Below, piece after piece: positions 25,909-34,778 of a stretch of 64,000 nucleotides of DNA; position 1 is the first letter of the stretch, and each line of letters opens with the position of its first letter. The position numbers and the translations under genes are program-made. The notes under the pieces were generated by a model. It was not told the origin of the DNA and searched no databases. It worked only from the letters and a program-made list of their open reading frames with translations. Source of the stretch: WHSV01 sp050693935 (lineage in GTDB: Bacteria > Actinomycetota > CADDZG01 > WHSQ01). The DNA is taken from NCBI GenBank assembly GCA_050693935.1, contig JBOGWU010000277.1:5997-69996 (forward strand), given 5' to 3'.

Positions 25909-26928
25909 ATGCGGCTCTTCGTTACGGGGGGCGCGGGGTTCATCGGATCCAACTTCATTCGTTGGGTGCTTGCCAATGACGTCCATGTCCGCATAACCAA
26001 TTACGACGTGCTCACCTACGCGGGGAACCCGGCCAACCTCCGAGGCCTTGAAGACGACCCCCGTTATGGCTTTGTGCAAGGCGACATCTGCGATGTTGCG
26101 ACCTTGTCTGAGCATCTGCCCGGACACGACGCGGTCGTGAACTTCGCCGCCACATCCCACGTAGACCGATCTATCGAAGGAGCTACGGAGTTCGTGCGGA
26201 CCAACGTGGTCGGTGCCAACAGCCTCTTCGATGCGGCGATGCGTCTGAAGATCGAGAGGTTCCTGCACGTCTCGACCGACGAGACCTACGGTTCCATCGC
26301 GGAGCCCGGAGTCTTCTACGAGGGAGATGCCCTCGAGCCGAACAGCCCCTACGCGGCGTCAAAGGCTGCGGCGGACCTGCTTGCACGGTCCTATCGGATG
26401 ACCCACGGCTACCCCATCGTCATCACTCGCACGTCGAACACATTCGGTCCCTACCAGTTCCCCGAGAAGATCGTTCCTCTGTTCGTCACCAACCTGATCG
26501 ACGGGCTCAAGGTTCCTCTCTACGGTGACGGCCGCAACGTGCGCGACTGGACCTACGTGATCGACAATGTGCGCGCGCAATGGCTGGTGCTCACCGAGGG
26601 CCAAGCCGGCGAGACCTACAACATCGGAGCGGGCAACGAAATGTCCAATGAAGAGTTGACTCATAGACTCCTGGAGCGCCTTGGTCGGCGCGGTAGGGAG
26701 GCGGAGGAGATGATCGAGTGGGTTGCCGATCGACCGGGCCACGACCTTCGTTACGCGATCGATTCCACGCGCGTCCGAGAGCTTGGCTGGAGACCCGAGT
26801 CCACGTTTGACGAGGCGCTGGATGAGACGATCGCGTGGTACCGGGCGAACGAGTGGTGGTGGCGACCTCTCCAGGCACGAGGCGCCAGCCGGCGCCGGGG
26901 TCTCGGGCGCGTGCGGACGGCAACCTAG
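25909..26928 (+). CDS. rmlB: dTDP-glucose 4,6-dehydratase RmlB
   Basis: RmlB converts dTDP-glucose to dTDP-4-keto-6-deoxyglucose, the branch point for deoxy and amino sugars. The protein has 339 residues: GGAGFIGSNF at 7-16, catalytic Thr123-Asp124-Glu125, YAASK at 148-152 and the product-site SNTFGPYQFPEK. ATG 25909 directly follows the stop of the rmlA-like gene. No RmlC or RmlD is in the window, so rhamnose is not the likely end product here; the WecE-type aminotransferase downstream takes the keto sugar elsewhere. The C-terminal 20 residues are basic and variable. Confidence 0.95.
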   Translation: MRLFVTGGAGFIGSNFIRWVLANDVHVRITNYDVLTYAGNPANLRGLEDDPRYGFVQGDICDVATLSEHLPGHDAVVNFAATSHVDRSIEGATEFVRTNVVGANSLFDAAMRLKIERFLHVSTDETYGSIAEPGVFYEGDALEPNSPYAASKAAADLLARSYRMTHGYPIVITRTSNTFGPYQFPEKIVPLFVTNLIDGLKVPLYGDGRNVRDWTYVIDNVRAQWLVLTEGQAGETYNIGAGNEMSNEELTHRLLERLGRRGREAEEMIEWVADRPGHDLRYAIDSTRVRELGWRPESTFDEALDETIAWYRANEWWWRPLQARGASRRRGLGRVRTAT

Positions 26929-26938
26929 CGGCCCCGCG

Positions 26939-27616
26939 ATGACGACCGGCTCGGGATCCCTGGAGCACCCCACCTACTGGTGGTACGTCGCGCGCAGGCG
27001 GCTCCTGGAGCGGGTTCTCGGCCCTTACGTATCCGCCGGGGACAGGATCCTCGACGTCGGAAGCGCGGACGGACCAAGCGTGGAGTGGCTTGGAGACCGG
27101 GTTTCGCTTGACATCGACCCGCGCGGCCTGCGGGCCGGCGGCGTCTCCGGCGCGGTCGAGTCGCTTCCCTTTTCCGATGACCGCTTCGATGTAGTGTGCG
27201 CGTTCGACGTGGTCGAGCACTGTCTCGACGAGACCAGGGCGTTGTCGGAGCTTCGACGTGTGACGAGACCGGGCGGCGCGGTGCTGCTGGCGGTCCCCGC
27301 CTACCAATGGATGTGGAGCGCTTTCGATGCTCGGGCAGGCCACCACCGGCGTTACACCCGAACTCGTTTGAAGCAGGCCACAGAGGCCGTCGGCTTGAAG
27401 GTCGAGCGGGCAACCTACGTCTTTGCCTCGACCCTGCCGTTCTTCATCGCGGCACGCCTCGTGACCAAGCTGAGAGGCTCGGGCGATCGCGTCCAAGCTC
27501 TCCCACCATTTGTGGCACGGTCGCTGCTCGCCGTGGCGCGGCTCGACGAGATGCTGCTGGCTCGCTGGAACCTCCCGGTCGGTTCATCAGTCGTTCTGTG
27601 CGGAAGAAAGGTGTAG
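26939..27616 (+). CDS. class I SAM-dependent methyltransferase (glycan locus)
   Basis: This is a cytoplasmic protein of 225 residues. ILDVGSADGPS (motif I) is at about 38-48, the strand-2 acidic residue at SLDIDPRG, and DVVCAFDVVEHCLDETRAL carries motif II. The ending SSVVLCGRKV is typical of methyltransferase-11 proteins in polysaccharide loci. The ATG at 26939 lies 10 bases after rmlB, with no strong ribosome site. It probably methylates a sugar or a lipid carrier intermediate; the substrate is not determined. Confidence 0.85.
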   Translation: MTTGSGSLEHPTYWWYVARRRLLERVLGPYVSAGDRILDVGSADGPSVEWLGDRVSLDIDPRGLRAGGVSGAVESLPFSDDRFDVVCAFDVVEHCLDETRALSELRRVTRPGGAVLLAVPAYQWMWSAFDARAGHHRRYTRTRLKQATEAVGLKVERATYVFASTLPFFIAARLVTKLRGSGDRVQALPPFVARSLLAVARLDEMLLARWNLPVGSSVVLCGRKV

Positions 27617-27653
27617 TCGTGATCGGTGGCGCAACAGCCCTCCTCCGAGAGTC

Positions 27654-28814
27654 GTGACGTCTCGACGGGACGAGCTGGAACCGATCCGCTTCAACCAACC
27701 GGCGATCGAGGGCCGGGAGCTAGAGTACATCCGCGCCTCAGTGGAGCAGGGTCACACATCGTCTTCCGGGCCGTTCGGATCACGAGTCGCGCAGTTGCTT
27801 GCGGACGAGACCGGCGCGAGCGAGGTGCTAATGACCACTTCGTGCACGGCGGCGCTCGAGTTGGCCGCGATGTTGCTGGAGCTTGAACCCGGAGATACCG
27901 TGGTAGTTCCCTCCTTCACCTTCACTTCCACTGCCCTCGCCTTCGCCCGCGAGGGCGCCCGGATAGTCTTCTGTGACATCGAACCCGAGACGTTGGGGAT
28001 CGATCCCGAGCGCCTCGCTTTGGTAATGGACGAGTCCGTGCGGGCCGTCGTTCCCGTCCACTATGCGGGCGTTGCCGGTGACATGGGGGGACTGTTCGAG
28101 GTCCTCGCTTCATGGCCTGGGGTCGCCGTGATCGAGGACAACGCCCACGGGCTGTTCGGTCGATGGCGAGAGCGACCCCTGGGAAGCCTGGGTCGGTTCT
28201 CGACGCTGAGTTTCCACGAGACGAAGAACTTCGTATGCGGAGAAGGCGGCGCGCTGGTGCTGAACGACGCGGCCGACGTCGACCGAGCGCGCGTGTTGTA
28301 CGACAAGGGGACCAACCGTCGGGCCTTCTTCCTCGGCCAGGTGGACAAGTACTCGTGGAAGGACGTGGGCTCGTCTTTCGGGCTGGCCGACTCGCTGGCC
28401 GCATTCCTATGGGCTCAGCTCGAGCAGCGGGAAGTCATCCTGGCCAAGCGGCGCACCGTTTGGGAACGCTACCTCGGGCTGCTCCAACCCCACGCCGCCG
28501 AGCATGGATTTTCACTGCCCGTTGTCCCAGGGGACCGTCGACAGGGGTATCACATGTTCTATGTACTGCTACCGGACAACCACGCCCGCGATCACGTCTT
28601 GGGTCGCATGCGGGCCGAGGGAGTGCAACCGACATTTCACTACGTCCCTCTCCATAGCTCGGACGGGGGGCGCAAGTTCTCGGCCAAACCCAGCGCCTGC
28701 CCGGTGACCGACGACATCAGTGGGCGGCTGCTACGGCTGCCTTTCTACAACAACCTTTCCAGCGCGGACGTGAATCGAGTGGTGACTACATTCCTGGAGG
28801 CCCTTCGGCCGTGA
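27654..28814 (+). CDS. wecE: dTDP-4-amino-4,6-dideoxygalactose transaminase (WecE type)
   Basis: This is a PLP aminotransferase of the DegT/DnrJ/EryC1 family that would convert dTDP-4-keto-6-deoxyglucose to dTDP-Fuc4N. It has 386 residues from GTG 27654. Similarity to enterobacterial WecE is close along the whole length as I recall it: IRFNQPAIEGRELEYI, TTSCTAALELAAMLL, VHYAGVA, FHETKN with the PLP lysine at 191, and GQVDKYSWKDVGSS. The start overlaps no gene but lies 37 bases after the methyltransferase. Its 3' end overlaps the convergent flippase gene by 29 bases. Confidence 0.93.
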   Translation: MTSRRDELEPIRFNQPAIEGRELEYIRASVEQGHTSSSGPFGSRVAQLLADETGASEVLMTTSCTAALELAAMLLELEPGDTVVVPSFTFTSTALAFAREGARIVFCDIEPETLGIDPERLALVMDESVRAVVPVHYAGVAGDMGGLFEVLASWPGVAVIEDNAHGLFGRWRERPLGSLGRFSTLSFHETKNFVCGEGGALVLNDAADVDRARVLYDKGTNRRAFFLGQVDKYSWKDVGSSFGLADSLAAFLWAQLEQREVILAKRRTVWERYLGLLQPHAAEHGFSLPVVPGDRRQGYHMFYVLLPDNHARDHVLGRMRAEGVQPTFHYVPLHSSDGGRKFSAKPSACPVTDDISGRLLRLPFYNNLSSADVNRVVTTFLEALRP

Positions 28815-30039
28815 AGTCCATCGGAGCCCGCAACTCGCGAAGGGGTGCAGCAAGCATCCAGGCGAACGCGATCACCTGCGCCGCCACGAACGCGGTAACA
28901 ACTCGGTCGAGGGGCTCGAACGGCAGCGTAATCAGAAGCGCCGCGCCGACGACCACGGCCGTGAGCCAGCCCCAATTGAGGGGGCGTGAGGTACCGCACG
29001 CAAGCATCAGCAGCAGCAGGGCGAGATTGCCCACGGCCACTGTGGTTCCGACGCCAATCAGGGCGGGCGTGTGCCAGGGGAGGGCGACATCGGGGCCGAA
29101 GACCAAGCGCAGACCGGGCTCGACGACGGTTGCCCCTGCGATAAACGCTATGGTCGCCAGTCCGACCACGGACGTCAGGATCCACCTCCGGACGCTTCGG
29201 AGGCGCCGGCTGTCGTCGGCCAGGACCATCCGGGTCAGGGTCGGGGTGAGCTGCGGTGCCATGCCGAGCGCGATCAGGTAAGGCGCGCGCCACACCGCCA
29301 TGGTCACGAACAACGAGGTGACCTGTTGGGGCGCGCCTCCGAGCGCAGCCAGCGCGACGGGGCCCCCGGTGAGAACGATCTGAGCGATAAGCGAGCCGGC
29401 CGCCACCCCGGATACCAGTGCCAGTGGAGAGGAGATCAACTCGGTTCCGCCGGAATCCCGATCGTGGTACCTGAGGCTCGAGGGCCACAGGAGACCCGAG
29501 AGGGGGCCGGCGACGAGAGCCAGGCCGAACGCAACGGCGCCACCGCCGTTCACCACCACCACGGCCCCCCCGAGCACGCGGACGAGGTTGTCGGCCGCCA
29601 TCGACATCCCGGTCGCGGCGTAGCGGCCCCGCCCGGCGAGGCCGCCCCGCACCGAGCCCGAGAAGGTCGCCCCCGCGGTGATCCCGGCAACCATTGCGGG
29701 GTACACGATCGACTGGTCATGGAACAGGACCTCCCGTGCGAGGTACGCGACAACCCCGCTGAACGCCGACAAGACGGCGGTTCCGACCCAGATGCGACTC
29801 CGCGAGCGCGCCAGTGTGCCCTCGGCTCCCTGGGTGATTAGCCGGATCGTCCAGTGCTGCAGGGGAAAGGTGAGGATCGCGGCGGCCATCGTCCAGTAGG
29901 TCCAGAGGACCGATATGGGGGCCGCGTCCCGGGCGCCCAGCGCACGGGTGGCCATGGCGAAAAAGACGTAGGCGAGCAGGCCCCCGGCGATGGTTCCGGC
30001 ACCAAGGGCTCCCGTTCGCATCAACACGCGCGCCCGCAC
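28786..30039 (-). CDS. second flippase-like membrane protein (MOP superfamily)
   Basis: This is a 417-residue integral membrane protein with about 12 hydrophobic helices. It resembles polysaccharide-export flippases in its layout (GTIAGGLLAYVFFAMATRALG at helix 1, GTAVLSAFSGVVAYLAREVLF, APYLIALGMAPQLTPTLTR). The GTG start at 30039 has GGGAGG 4 bases upstream; later GTG 30027 or ATG 30021 are possible. It is somewhat shorter than typical Wzx. Having two flippases in one locus suggests two exported products or a lipid II-like and a glycan substrate. Confidence 0.8.
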   Translation of the reverse strand: MRARVLMRTGALGAGTIAGGLLAYVFFAMATRALGARDAAPISVLWTYWTMAAAILTFPLQHWTIRLITQGAEGTLARSRSRIWVGTAVLSAFSGVVAYLAREVLFHDQSIVYPAMVAGITAGATFSGSVRGGLAGRGRYAATGMSMAADNLVRVLGGAVVVVNGGGAVAFGLALVAGPLSGLLWPSSLRYHDRDSGGTELISSPLALVSGVAAGSLIAQIVLTGGPVALAALGGAPQQVTSLFVTMAVWRAPYLIALGMAPQLTPTLTRMVLADDSRRLRSVRRWILTSVVGLATIAFIAGATVVEPGLRLVFGPDVALPWHTPALIGVGTTVAVGNLALLLLMLACGTSRPLNWGWLTAVVVGAALLITLPFEPLDRVVTAFVAAQVIAFAWMLAAPLRELRAPMDFTAEGPPGM

Positions 30040-30213
30040 TCTGCCTCCCTGCTCCCACGAGGGGGACCCGGCTCGAGAACCCCCATCCTGCCAGCGATCA
30101 CGGGAGGCCTGTCGGGCCCCCCTATGCCACTTTCCACCCCGCTCCTGGGGTAGCCTGACCGACGGAGTGCGGATCACCACACCTGCCGGTGCAAGAGGAT
30201 CTCTTGGGTGACC

Positions 30214-31230
30214 ATGTCTGAAACCCCTGGCTCAATCTCAAATGCTGTGGACGCGGATTTGAGCGCGCGCGAGCGGGTCTCGGAATCGACAATCATGGAT
30301 CCCGCCGCCTTCACCTATTCCATTGTGATCCCGGTCTTCAACAGCGAGGCAATCGTGGGCGAGACCATCGACCGCGTCGTGAAGTTCTTCTCCGAGGCGG
30401 GTCTCAGGTTCGAGCTCATCCTGGTCAATGACGGCAGCCGGGACGGCAGTTGGAACGTCCTCAAGCAGCATGCTCGGGCGAGCCCCAACATCGTGGCGCT
30501 CAATCTCTTACACAACTCCGGTCAGCACAGGGCTAACCTCGCCGGGTTCCGTGAGGCCACCGGGGACTACATCATCACGATGGACGACGATCTGCAGAAC
30601 CCCCCCGACCAGATCGGGCTCCTGATCGACGAGGCGATGAAGAGCAGAGACGTTGTCTTCGGCAAGTTCTCCCACAAGCAGGCGCCCGGCCACAGAGCCC
30701 TCGGCAGCAAGGCCATAAGCTTGATCAACCGCCGCATCTTCGGCCAGCCGCCCGATCTGACGGTCTCCAACTTCCGCATCCTGCGTCGGGACGTCGTGGA
30801 TCGGATATGCGCCTCGAGGACGGCCTACCCGTACATCACCGGGCAGGCGCTGCTGTACTCGAGCAACCGCGCCAATGTGACCGTGCGACACGACCAGCGA
30901 CCCGTTGGAGGGAGTTCTTACAACTTCGTTCGAATAGCTCGCCTCGTCGCGGCGATCCTGTTCAGCTACTCGTCCTTCCCGCTGCGTCTGGCCGCGTTCA
31001 TCGGCTTCCTTATCTCGGTTTTCTCGTTCGTCATCGGAGCCGTCTATTTGATCCACGGTCTTGTCAGCGACTCGAGCGTTGAAGGGTGGACTTCGTTGAT
31101 CGTGATGCTGGCATTCTTCAACGGCGTGACGATCGCCCTGCTCTCGATGCTCGGCGAGTATGTCGTGCGAACGCTCAACTCGGTCAGCGCGAACGAGCCC
31201 TACCATGTTGTGGAACGCATTCACGGATGA
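30214..31230 (+). CDS. GT2 glycosyltransferase, DPM1/ArnC-like, with C-terminal membrane helices
   Basis: This is a family 2 glycosyltransferase of 338 residues that likely loads a sugar onto polyprenyl phosphate at the inner face of the membrane. YSIVIPVFNSEAIV begins the GT-A fold, followed by LVNDGSRDGS (nucleotide site), ITMDDDLQNPPDQI (metal-binding DDD and acceptor motif) and the SNFRI region. Two membrane helices lie at about 245-310. Start is ATG 30214; GTG 30208 is two codons upstream in frame. It overlaps the next gene by 4 bases, so it probably works with the sulfotransferase. Confidence 0.92.
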   Translation: MSETPGSISNAVDADLSARERVSESTIMDPAAFTYSIVIPVFNSEAIVGETIDRVVKFFSEAGLRFELILVNDGSRDGSWNVLKQHARASPNIVALNLLHNSGQHRANLAGFREATGDYIITMDDDLQNPPDQIGLLIDEAMKSRDVVFGKFSHKQAPGHRALGSKAISLINRRIFGQPPDLTVSNFRILRRDVVDRICASRTAYPYITGQALLYSSNRANVTVRHDQRPVGGSSYNFVRIARLVAAILFSYSSFPLRLAAFIGFLISVFSFVIGAVYLIHGLVSDSSVEGWTSLIVMLAFFNGVTIALLSMLGEYVVRTLNSVSANEPYHVVERIHG

Positions 31231-31988
31231 CCCGCTACCTGCTGGTCGTCGGCGCCCAGCGGTGTGGAACGACCTATCTCTACCAGGTGCTCGATGAGCA
31301 CCCGGAGATCGCGATGGCGAAGCCGGCCCGTCCCGAGCCGAAGTTCTTCTTCGACGCCGAGAAATACCGGAGGGGCCTGACGTGGTACGAGGCCAACTAC
31401 TTCGCCGGAGCCGAGGGCGTTCCTGTGCACGGGGAGAAGAGCACGACTTACATTGAATCCCCGGTAGCGGCGGAGCGCGCCGCCGCAATGATCCCCAACG
31501 CCGATGTTCTCGTCATGTTGCGCGATCCGATCGACCGAGCGATATCCAATTGGCGGTTCAGCTCCGCGTCGGGACTCGAGGATCGCCCGCTCGGCCAAGC
31601 ACTGGCCGAGAATCTCCAAGGTCCCAGGTCGTGGGACCCAACGAGCATCTCGGTGTCACCGTTCGCATACCTCGAACGCGGGCGCTACGCCGCATACCTC
31701 GAGTCGTGGCGCCAAAGCTTCGGGCAGCGGATGCACGTCCTCTTCCTCGAGGAGTTTGCAGGCAACCCGGAGGCGCTCGCGTGCTTGTACCGGTCGGTCG
31801 GCGTCGCCTCGGCTTTTCTGCCGCCAAGCCTGAACGCTCGGATCAATGTCGGCGAGGCGCCCACGACGACCATCGAGCCGTCACTCGCCCGAAGCCTGCG
31901 GCTCTACTTCGAGGAGAGCGACGAGCTGCTGCGCGCCGAGCTGGGAGGAAAGCTTCCATGGGATCGCTTGGCTGAGGGGCAACCGTAG
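31227..31988 (+). CDS. sulfotransferase domain protein
   Basis: This is a PAPS-dependent sulfotransferase of 253 residues. GAQRCGTTYLYQVL at 9-22 is the 5'-phosphosulfate loop and RDPIDRAISNW near 93-103 is the 3'-phosphate-binding motif. ATG 31227 overlaps the stop of the GT2 gene as ATGA. It has no signal peptide, so it acts in the cytoplasm, probably on a lipid-linked or nucleotide-linked sugar before export. This is the second sulfur-related activity in the locus after the SqdB-like enzyme. Confidence 0.9.
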   Translation: MTRYLLVVGAQRCGTTYLYQVLDEHPEIAMAKPARPEPKFFFDAEKYRRGLTWYEANYFAGAEGVPVHGEKSTTYIESPVAAERAAAMIPNADVLVMLRDPIDRAISNWRFSSASGLEDRPLGQALAENLQGPRSWDPTSISVSPFAYLERGRYAAYLESWRQSFGQRMHVLFLEEFAGNPEALACLYRSVGVASAFLPPSLNARINVGEAPTTTIEPSLARSLRLYFEESDELLRAELGGKLPWDRLAEGQP

Positions 31989-32026
31989 GACGACATCGGG
32001 CCCCTTAGCCGAGTCCGGACCGACGA

Positions 32027-32956
32027 TCAACGCTTTACACAGACGTACTCGAACGCGTCGGGTGCCACCACAGGAATGATCAGGCGGTTGAGGAAGTGCA
32101 CCCGCTTGAACAGACGGTCGCGCACGCCGTGGCTCGTATGCGAGAGAAGCACGAACAAGAGCCGTTCGAGGCTGGCGTGCGGCCGGTCTCGGCGACGGGC
32201 TACGAGGTTGAAGCCGGACTCATCGATGAGTCGGCGCAACGTGCGGTCGTTGTGGATCTGGCTCGTGTTGGGGACAAGGATGTACCAGTGGGACCCGAAC
32301 AGACGACCCCATAGGGAGCGGCTGTCGTAGGTATTGAAGGCCCAGACTCCACCTGGCTTCAGAGCAGCATGGAACTTCGCCATCACGGATCGAGGGTCGC
32401 GCAGAATCGTCATGACTCCCCACGACGCGATCACGTCATAGGCTGCCTCGTCCAGCTCGAGGGTCTCGATCGAGCCGGCCCTCACCGGCACTCCCCAGCG
32501 ATCTGACGCGTACTCGGCCATCGGTTTCGAGAGCTCGACACCCTCGGTATCGAAGCCGGCGCTCTTGGCTTCGGCGAGGAAGAACCCGGCCGCGGAGGCC
32601 ACCTCGATGAGCTTGCGGCCGGAGACATGCTTCTGGATGCGGCGGAGCCTGCCGCGCGCGGTCCGGCGCAGGTACCGCTCGCCGCTGAGGAACGAGTAGT
32701 AGTTCAGGTTGTCCTGGCCGCCCTCGAAGAACTCCTCGGATCCGTAGAGCTTCTGCAGCGAGTCGACCGTCAATCGAGGGTTCGCGTAGAGCGTGGCGCA
32801 TCGAGCGCAAACGCCGAAGTGCAACTCGATTCCCCGAAAGGTCTTGGGAAACCTCCGAGAGATCTCCCGTTTACCGCAAACAGGGCAGGCGGCGGGCTCG
32901 AACTCGAGGGCTCCGAGTGGCTCGAACCGTGGTGTGCTCCGATCGGGCTCTTCGAT
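32027..32956 (-). CDS. zinc-ribbon class I methyltransferase, apparent ATC start
   Basis: This is a 309-residue protein with an N-terminal zinc ribbon (CPVC at 24-27, CARC at 50-53) and a methyltransferase domain: LIEVASAAGFFLAEAK for motif I, GVELS for the acidic strand-2 end, and YDVIASWGVMTIL. The coding pattern runs upstream of the first canonical start (TTG 32824, which would cut off the first CxxC pair) to an in-frame TGA just before 32980. No ATG, GTG, TTG or CTG occurs between. ATC 32956 follows GGAGG by about 6 bases and fits best. It lies in the glycan locus, convergent with the sulfotransferase. Similar zinc-ribbon methyltransferases act on nucleotide sugars. Confidence 0.82.
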   Translation of the reverse strand: MEEPDRSTPRFEPLGALEFEPAACPVCGKREISRRFPKTFRGIELHFGVCARCATLYANPRLTVDSLQKLYGSEEFFEGGQDNLNYYSFLSGERYLRRTARGRLRRIQKHVSGRKLIEVASAAGFFLAEAKSAGFDTEGVELSKPMAEYASDRWGVPVRAGSIETLELDEAAYDVIASWGVMTILRDPRSVMAKFHAALKPGGVWAFNTYDSRSLWGRLFGSHWYILVPNTSQIHNDRTLRRLIDESGFNLVARRRDRPHASLERLLFVLLSHTSHGVRDRLFKRVHFLNRLIIPVVAPDAFEYVCVKR

Positions 32957-33215
32957 GGGTGTCCTCCCGCCGCCTGGACGTCATTGCCTGGGAAAACGGT
33001 ACCGGATGGTCACCGTTCCTGTAGGAGATCTCAAGTCGGTCGAGCGCATGCTTCTGGTACTGTCCGACCCGCAGAAGGGACCCTCATCGCGCGGGTACTA
33101 GGTCGAGAACACGGATGTTGGACAACGGGGCGGGGAAAGGAAGTCGTCTTCTGAACGGACGCGAGGTGTCACGGAGCCGGACTTTGCCGGATGGTTTGGG
33201 ACCTCACCGAGCTCC
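32957..33215. other. 259-base divergent intergenic region
   Basis: This region separates the minus-strand methyltransferase from the plus-strand GT-C protein, so promoters for both are expected. I see no clear operator, terminator or small gene. Confidence 0.4.
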
Positions 33216-34778
33216 ATGATCCGCGACCAACAGGAGGCGGACACCGAGGAGCGGCGATGGTGGCGGAGCATCGATCCTCTAGTCGGCGTGGTAGGGGTCA
33301 CTGCCCTGATCGTGTACATCTTGCACGGCTTCGATGGCAGTCTCCAACGGGACGTCGCGATCTACAGCTACGGAGCGCAGCAGGTCGTTGAAGGGGTCCC
33401 TCCCTACGTAAGTCTCCTCAACAGGGCGGGACCGCTTGCGCATTTCGTCCCTGCGGTAGGCGTAGCAGCCGCGCGCGCGTTCGGATTCAATGATGTCTTC
33501 GGCATGAGGGTGCTGTTCATGCTCCTCTCGGTCGCGAGCGTATGCGTGATGTATGTGCTCGCACGCAAGCTGTTCGGCTCCCGTCTCGCTGGGCTGGCTG
33601 GGGCCGCTGCACTGTTGAGCTTCCACGGCTTCATCCGATACGCGACCTACGGGCCCCGCGAGAAAACCATCATGGTGCTTCTGCTCCTCTGCACCCTGCT
33701 GGCGGTTGCGAATCACAGGTGGTTCGCAACCGGGCTCTGCGTGAGCCTCGCAACGCTTGTCTGGCAGCCGGTGTTTGTGGTCGGACTAGCTGCGGCGCTT
33801 AGCGCAGCTCTCTCTCTTCGGCGCTCTGAGCGGATCAGCGCCCTCGTCCGAATCGCGCTGGGGGGCATGGTTCCCGCGGCGCTGTGCGTCATCTACTTCG
33901 TTCTAATCGGCGCCTTCAGGGAGTTCATCGACGCATTCCTGCTCATCAACGCCAGGTACACCATTCCTGCGCCGTTCATGGGGGACCCGGCGCATAGGTG
34001 GATGAAGCTGCAAGGCGGCTACGGCGTTTCCCTGTGGGTGATCGTGGTTGGTCTGGTGGCTCTGGTGATCCTTACGCTCGTGGCGATCCGTCGCGAGGGC
34101 TGGAGGGCTCCCGCTCGCTTGCCGGTCGCAGCTGTGGGCGCCGCGTGCTTGGTTGCCGTTGCTTGGACTCTGCGCGACTTCAACAGTTGGCCCGACGCGT
34201 TCCCGCTCCTCCCAGCCGCCGCGGCGGGGATCGGCGGGATCGCCAAAGTACTCATCGATCGTCTGGCCGCCAGAGTTGCAGGCTCGCTTGTTCTCGCTTG
34301 GATTGTCGCCTCGGGAGCGATAGCGGTTTCCTTTTCGATTACCCATCAGCAGTACGAGCTGAAGGAACAGCAGGAGTCGGTGGAGGCGATGCTCGCACAG
34401 CTTCCGCCCGACGCGTCGATCCAGTCGATCGGTGCACCGCAAGCGCTGGTCCTCTCGAGGATGAGGAACCCCACTCGTCATCAGATGTTCGAGCGAGGAT
34501 TGGAGGATTACGTCGAGGAAACCTGGCCGGGTGGTCTGAGCGGATTCGCTCAATGGATCGGACGAGAGCAGCCGACCATCATCTCCCTCTCGAGGCCGCT
34601 CGATTGGTTGCGCCCGCTGCTGATGGCCGAGTATCGGCGTGCGGGACGTGCTCCCGGCTGGCGATGGTTCGTGCACCGCTCCGTGGCAACTAACGTCCGT
34701 ATGGGACAGGCGGCCGAGACGGACGAGTTGGGTTCGGACGAGGCAGTGGAACGTGTGTGGGGCCGCAACACCAAGTAA
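33216..34778 (+). CDS. GT-C-like integral membrane glycosyltransferase
   Basis: This 520-residue membrane protein has about 10-11 hydrophobic helices before residue 390 and a soluble C-terminal part. QRDVAIYSYGAQQVVEGVPPY at about 44-64 is the first periplasmic loop, with the Asp expected for metal or phosphate-lipid binding in the ArnT/PMT/RgtA type of GT-C enzymes. It probably transfers a sugar from a polyprenyl-phosphate donor on the outer face of the membrane. The ATG at 33216 has only a weak ribosome site. The next gene starts inside its stop codon. Acceptor and sugar are unknown. Confidence 0.8.
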   Translation: MIRDQQEADTEERRWWRSIDPLVGVVGVTALIVYILHGFDGSLQRDVAIYSYGAQQVVEGVPPYVSLLNRAGPLAHFVPAVGVAAARAFGFNDVFGMRVLFMLLSVASVCVMYVLARKLFGSRLAGLAGAAALLSFHGFIRYATYGPREKTIMVLLLLCTLLAVANHRWFATGLCVSLATLVWQPVFVVGLAAALSAALSLRRSERISALVRIALGGMVPAALCVIYFVLIGAFREFIDAFLLINARYTIPAPFMGDPAHRWMKLQGGYGVSLWVIVVGLVALVILTLVAIRREGWRAPARLPVAAVGAACLVAVAWTLRDFNSWPDAFPLLPAAAAGIGGIAKVLIDRLAARVAGSLVLAWIVASGAIAVSFSITHQQYELKEQQESVEAMLAQLPPDASIQSIGAPQALVLSRMRNPTRHQMFERGLEDYVEETWPGGLSGFAQWIGREQPTIISLSRPLDWLRPLLMAEYRRAGRAPGWRWFVHRSVATNVRMGQAAETDELGSDEAVERVWGRNTK

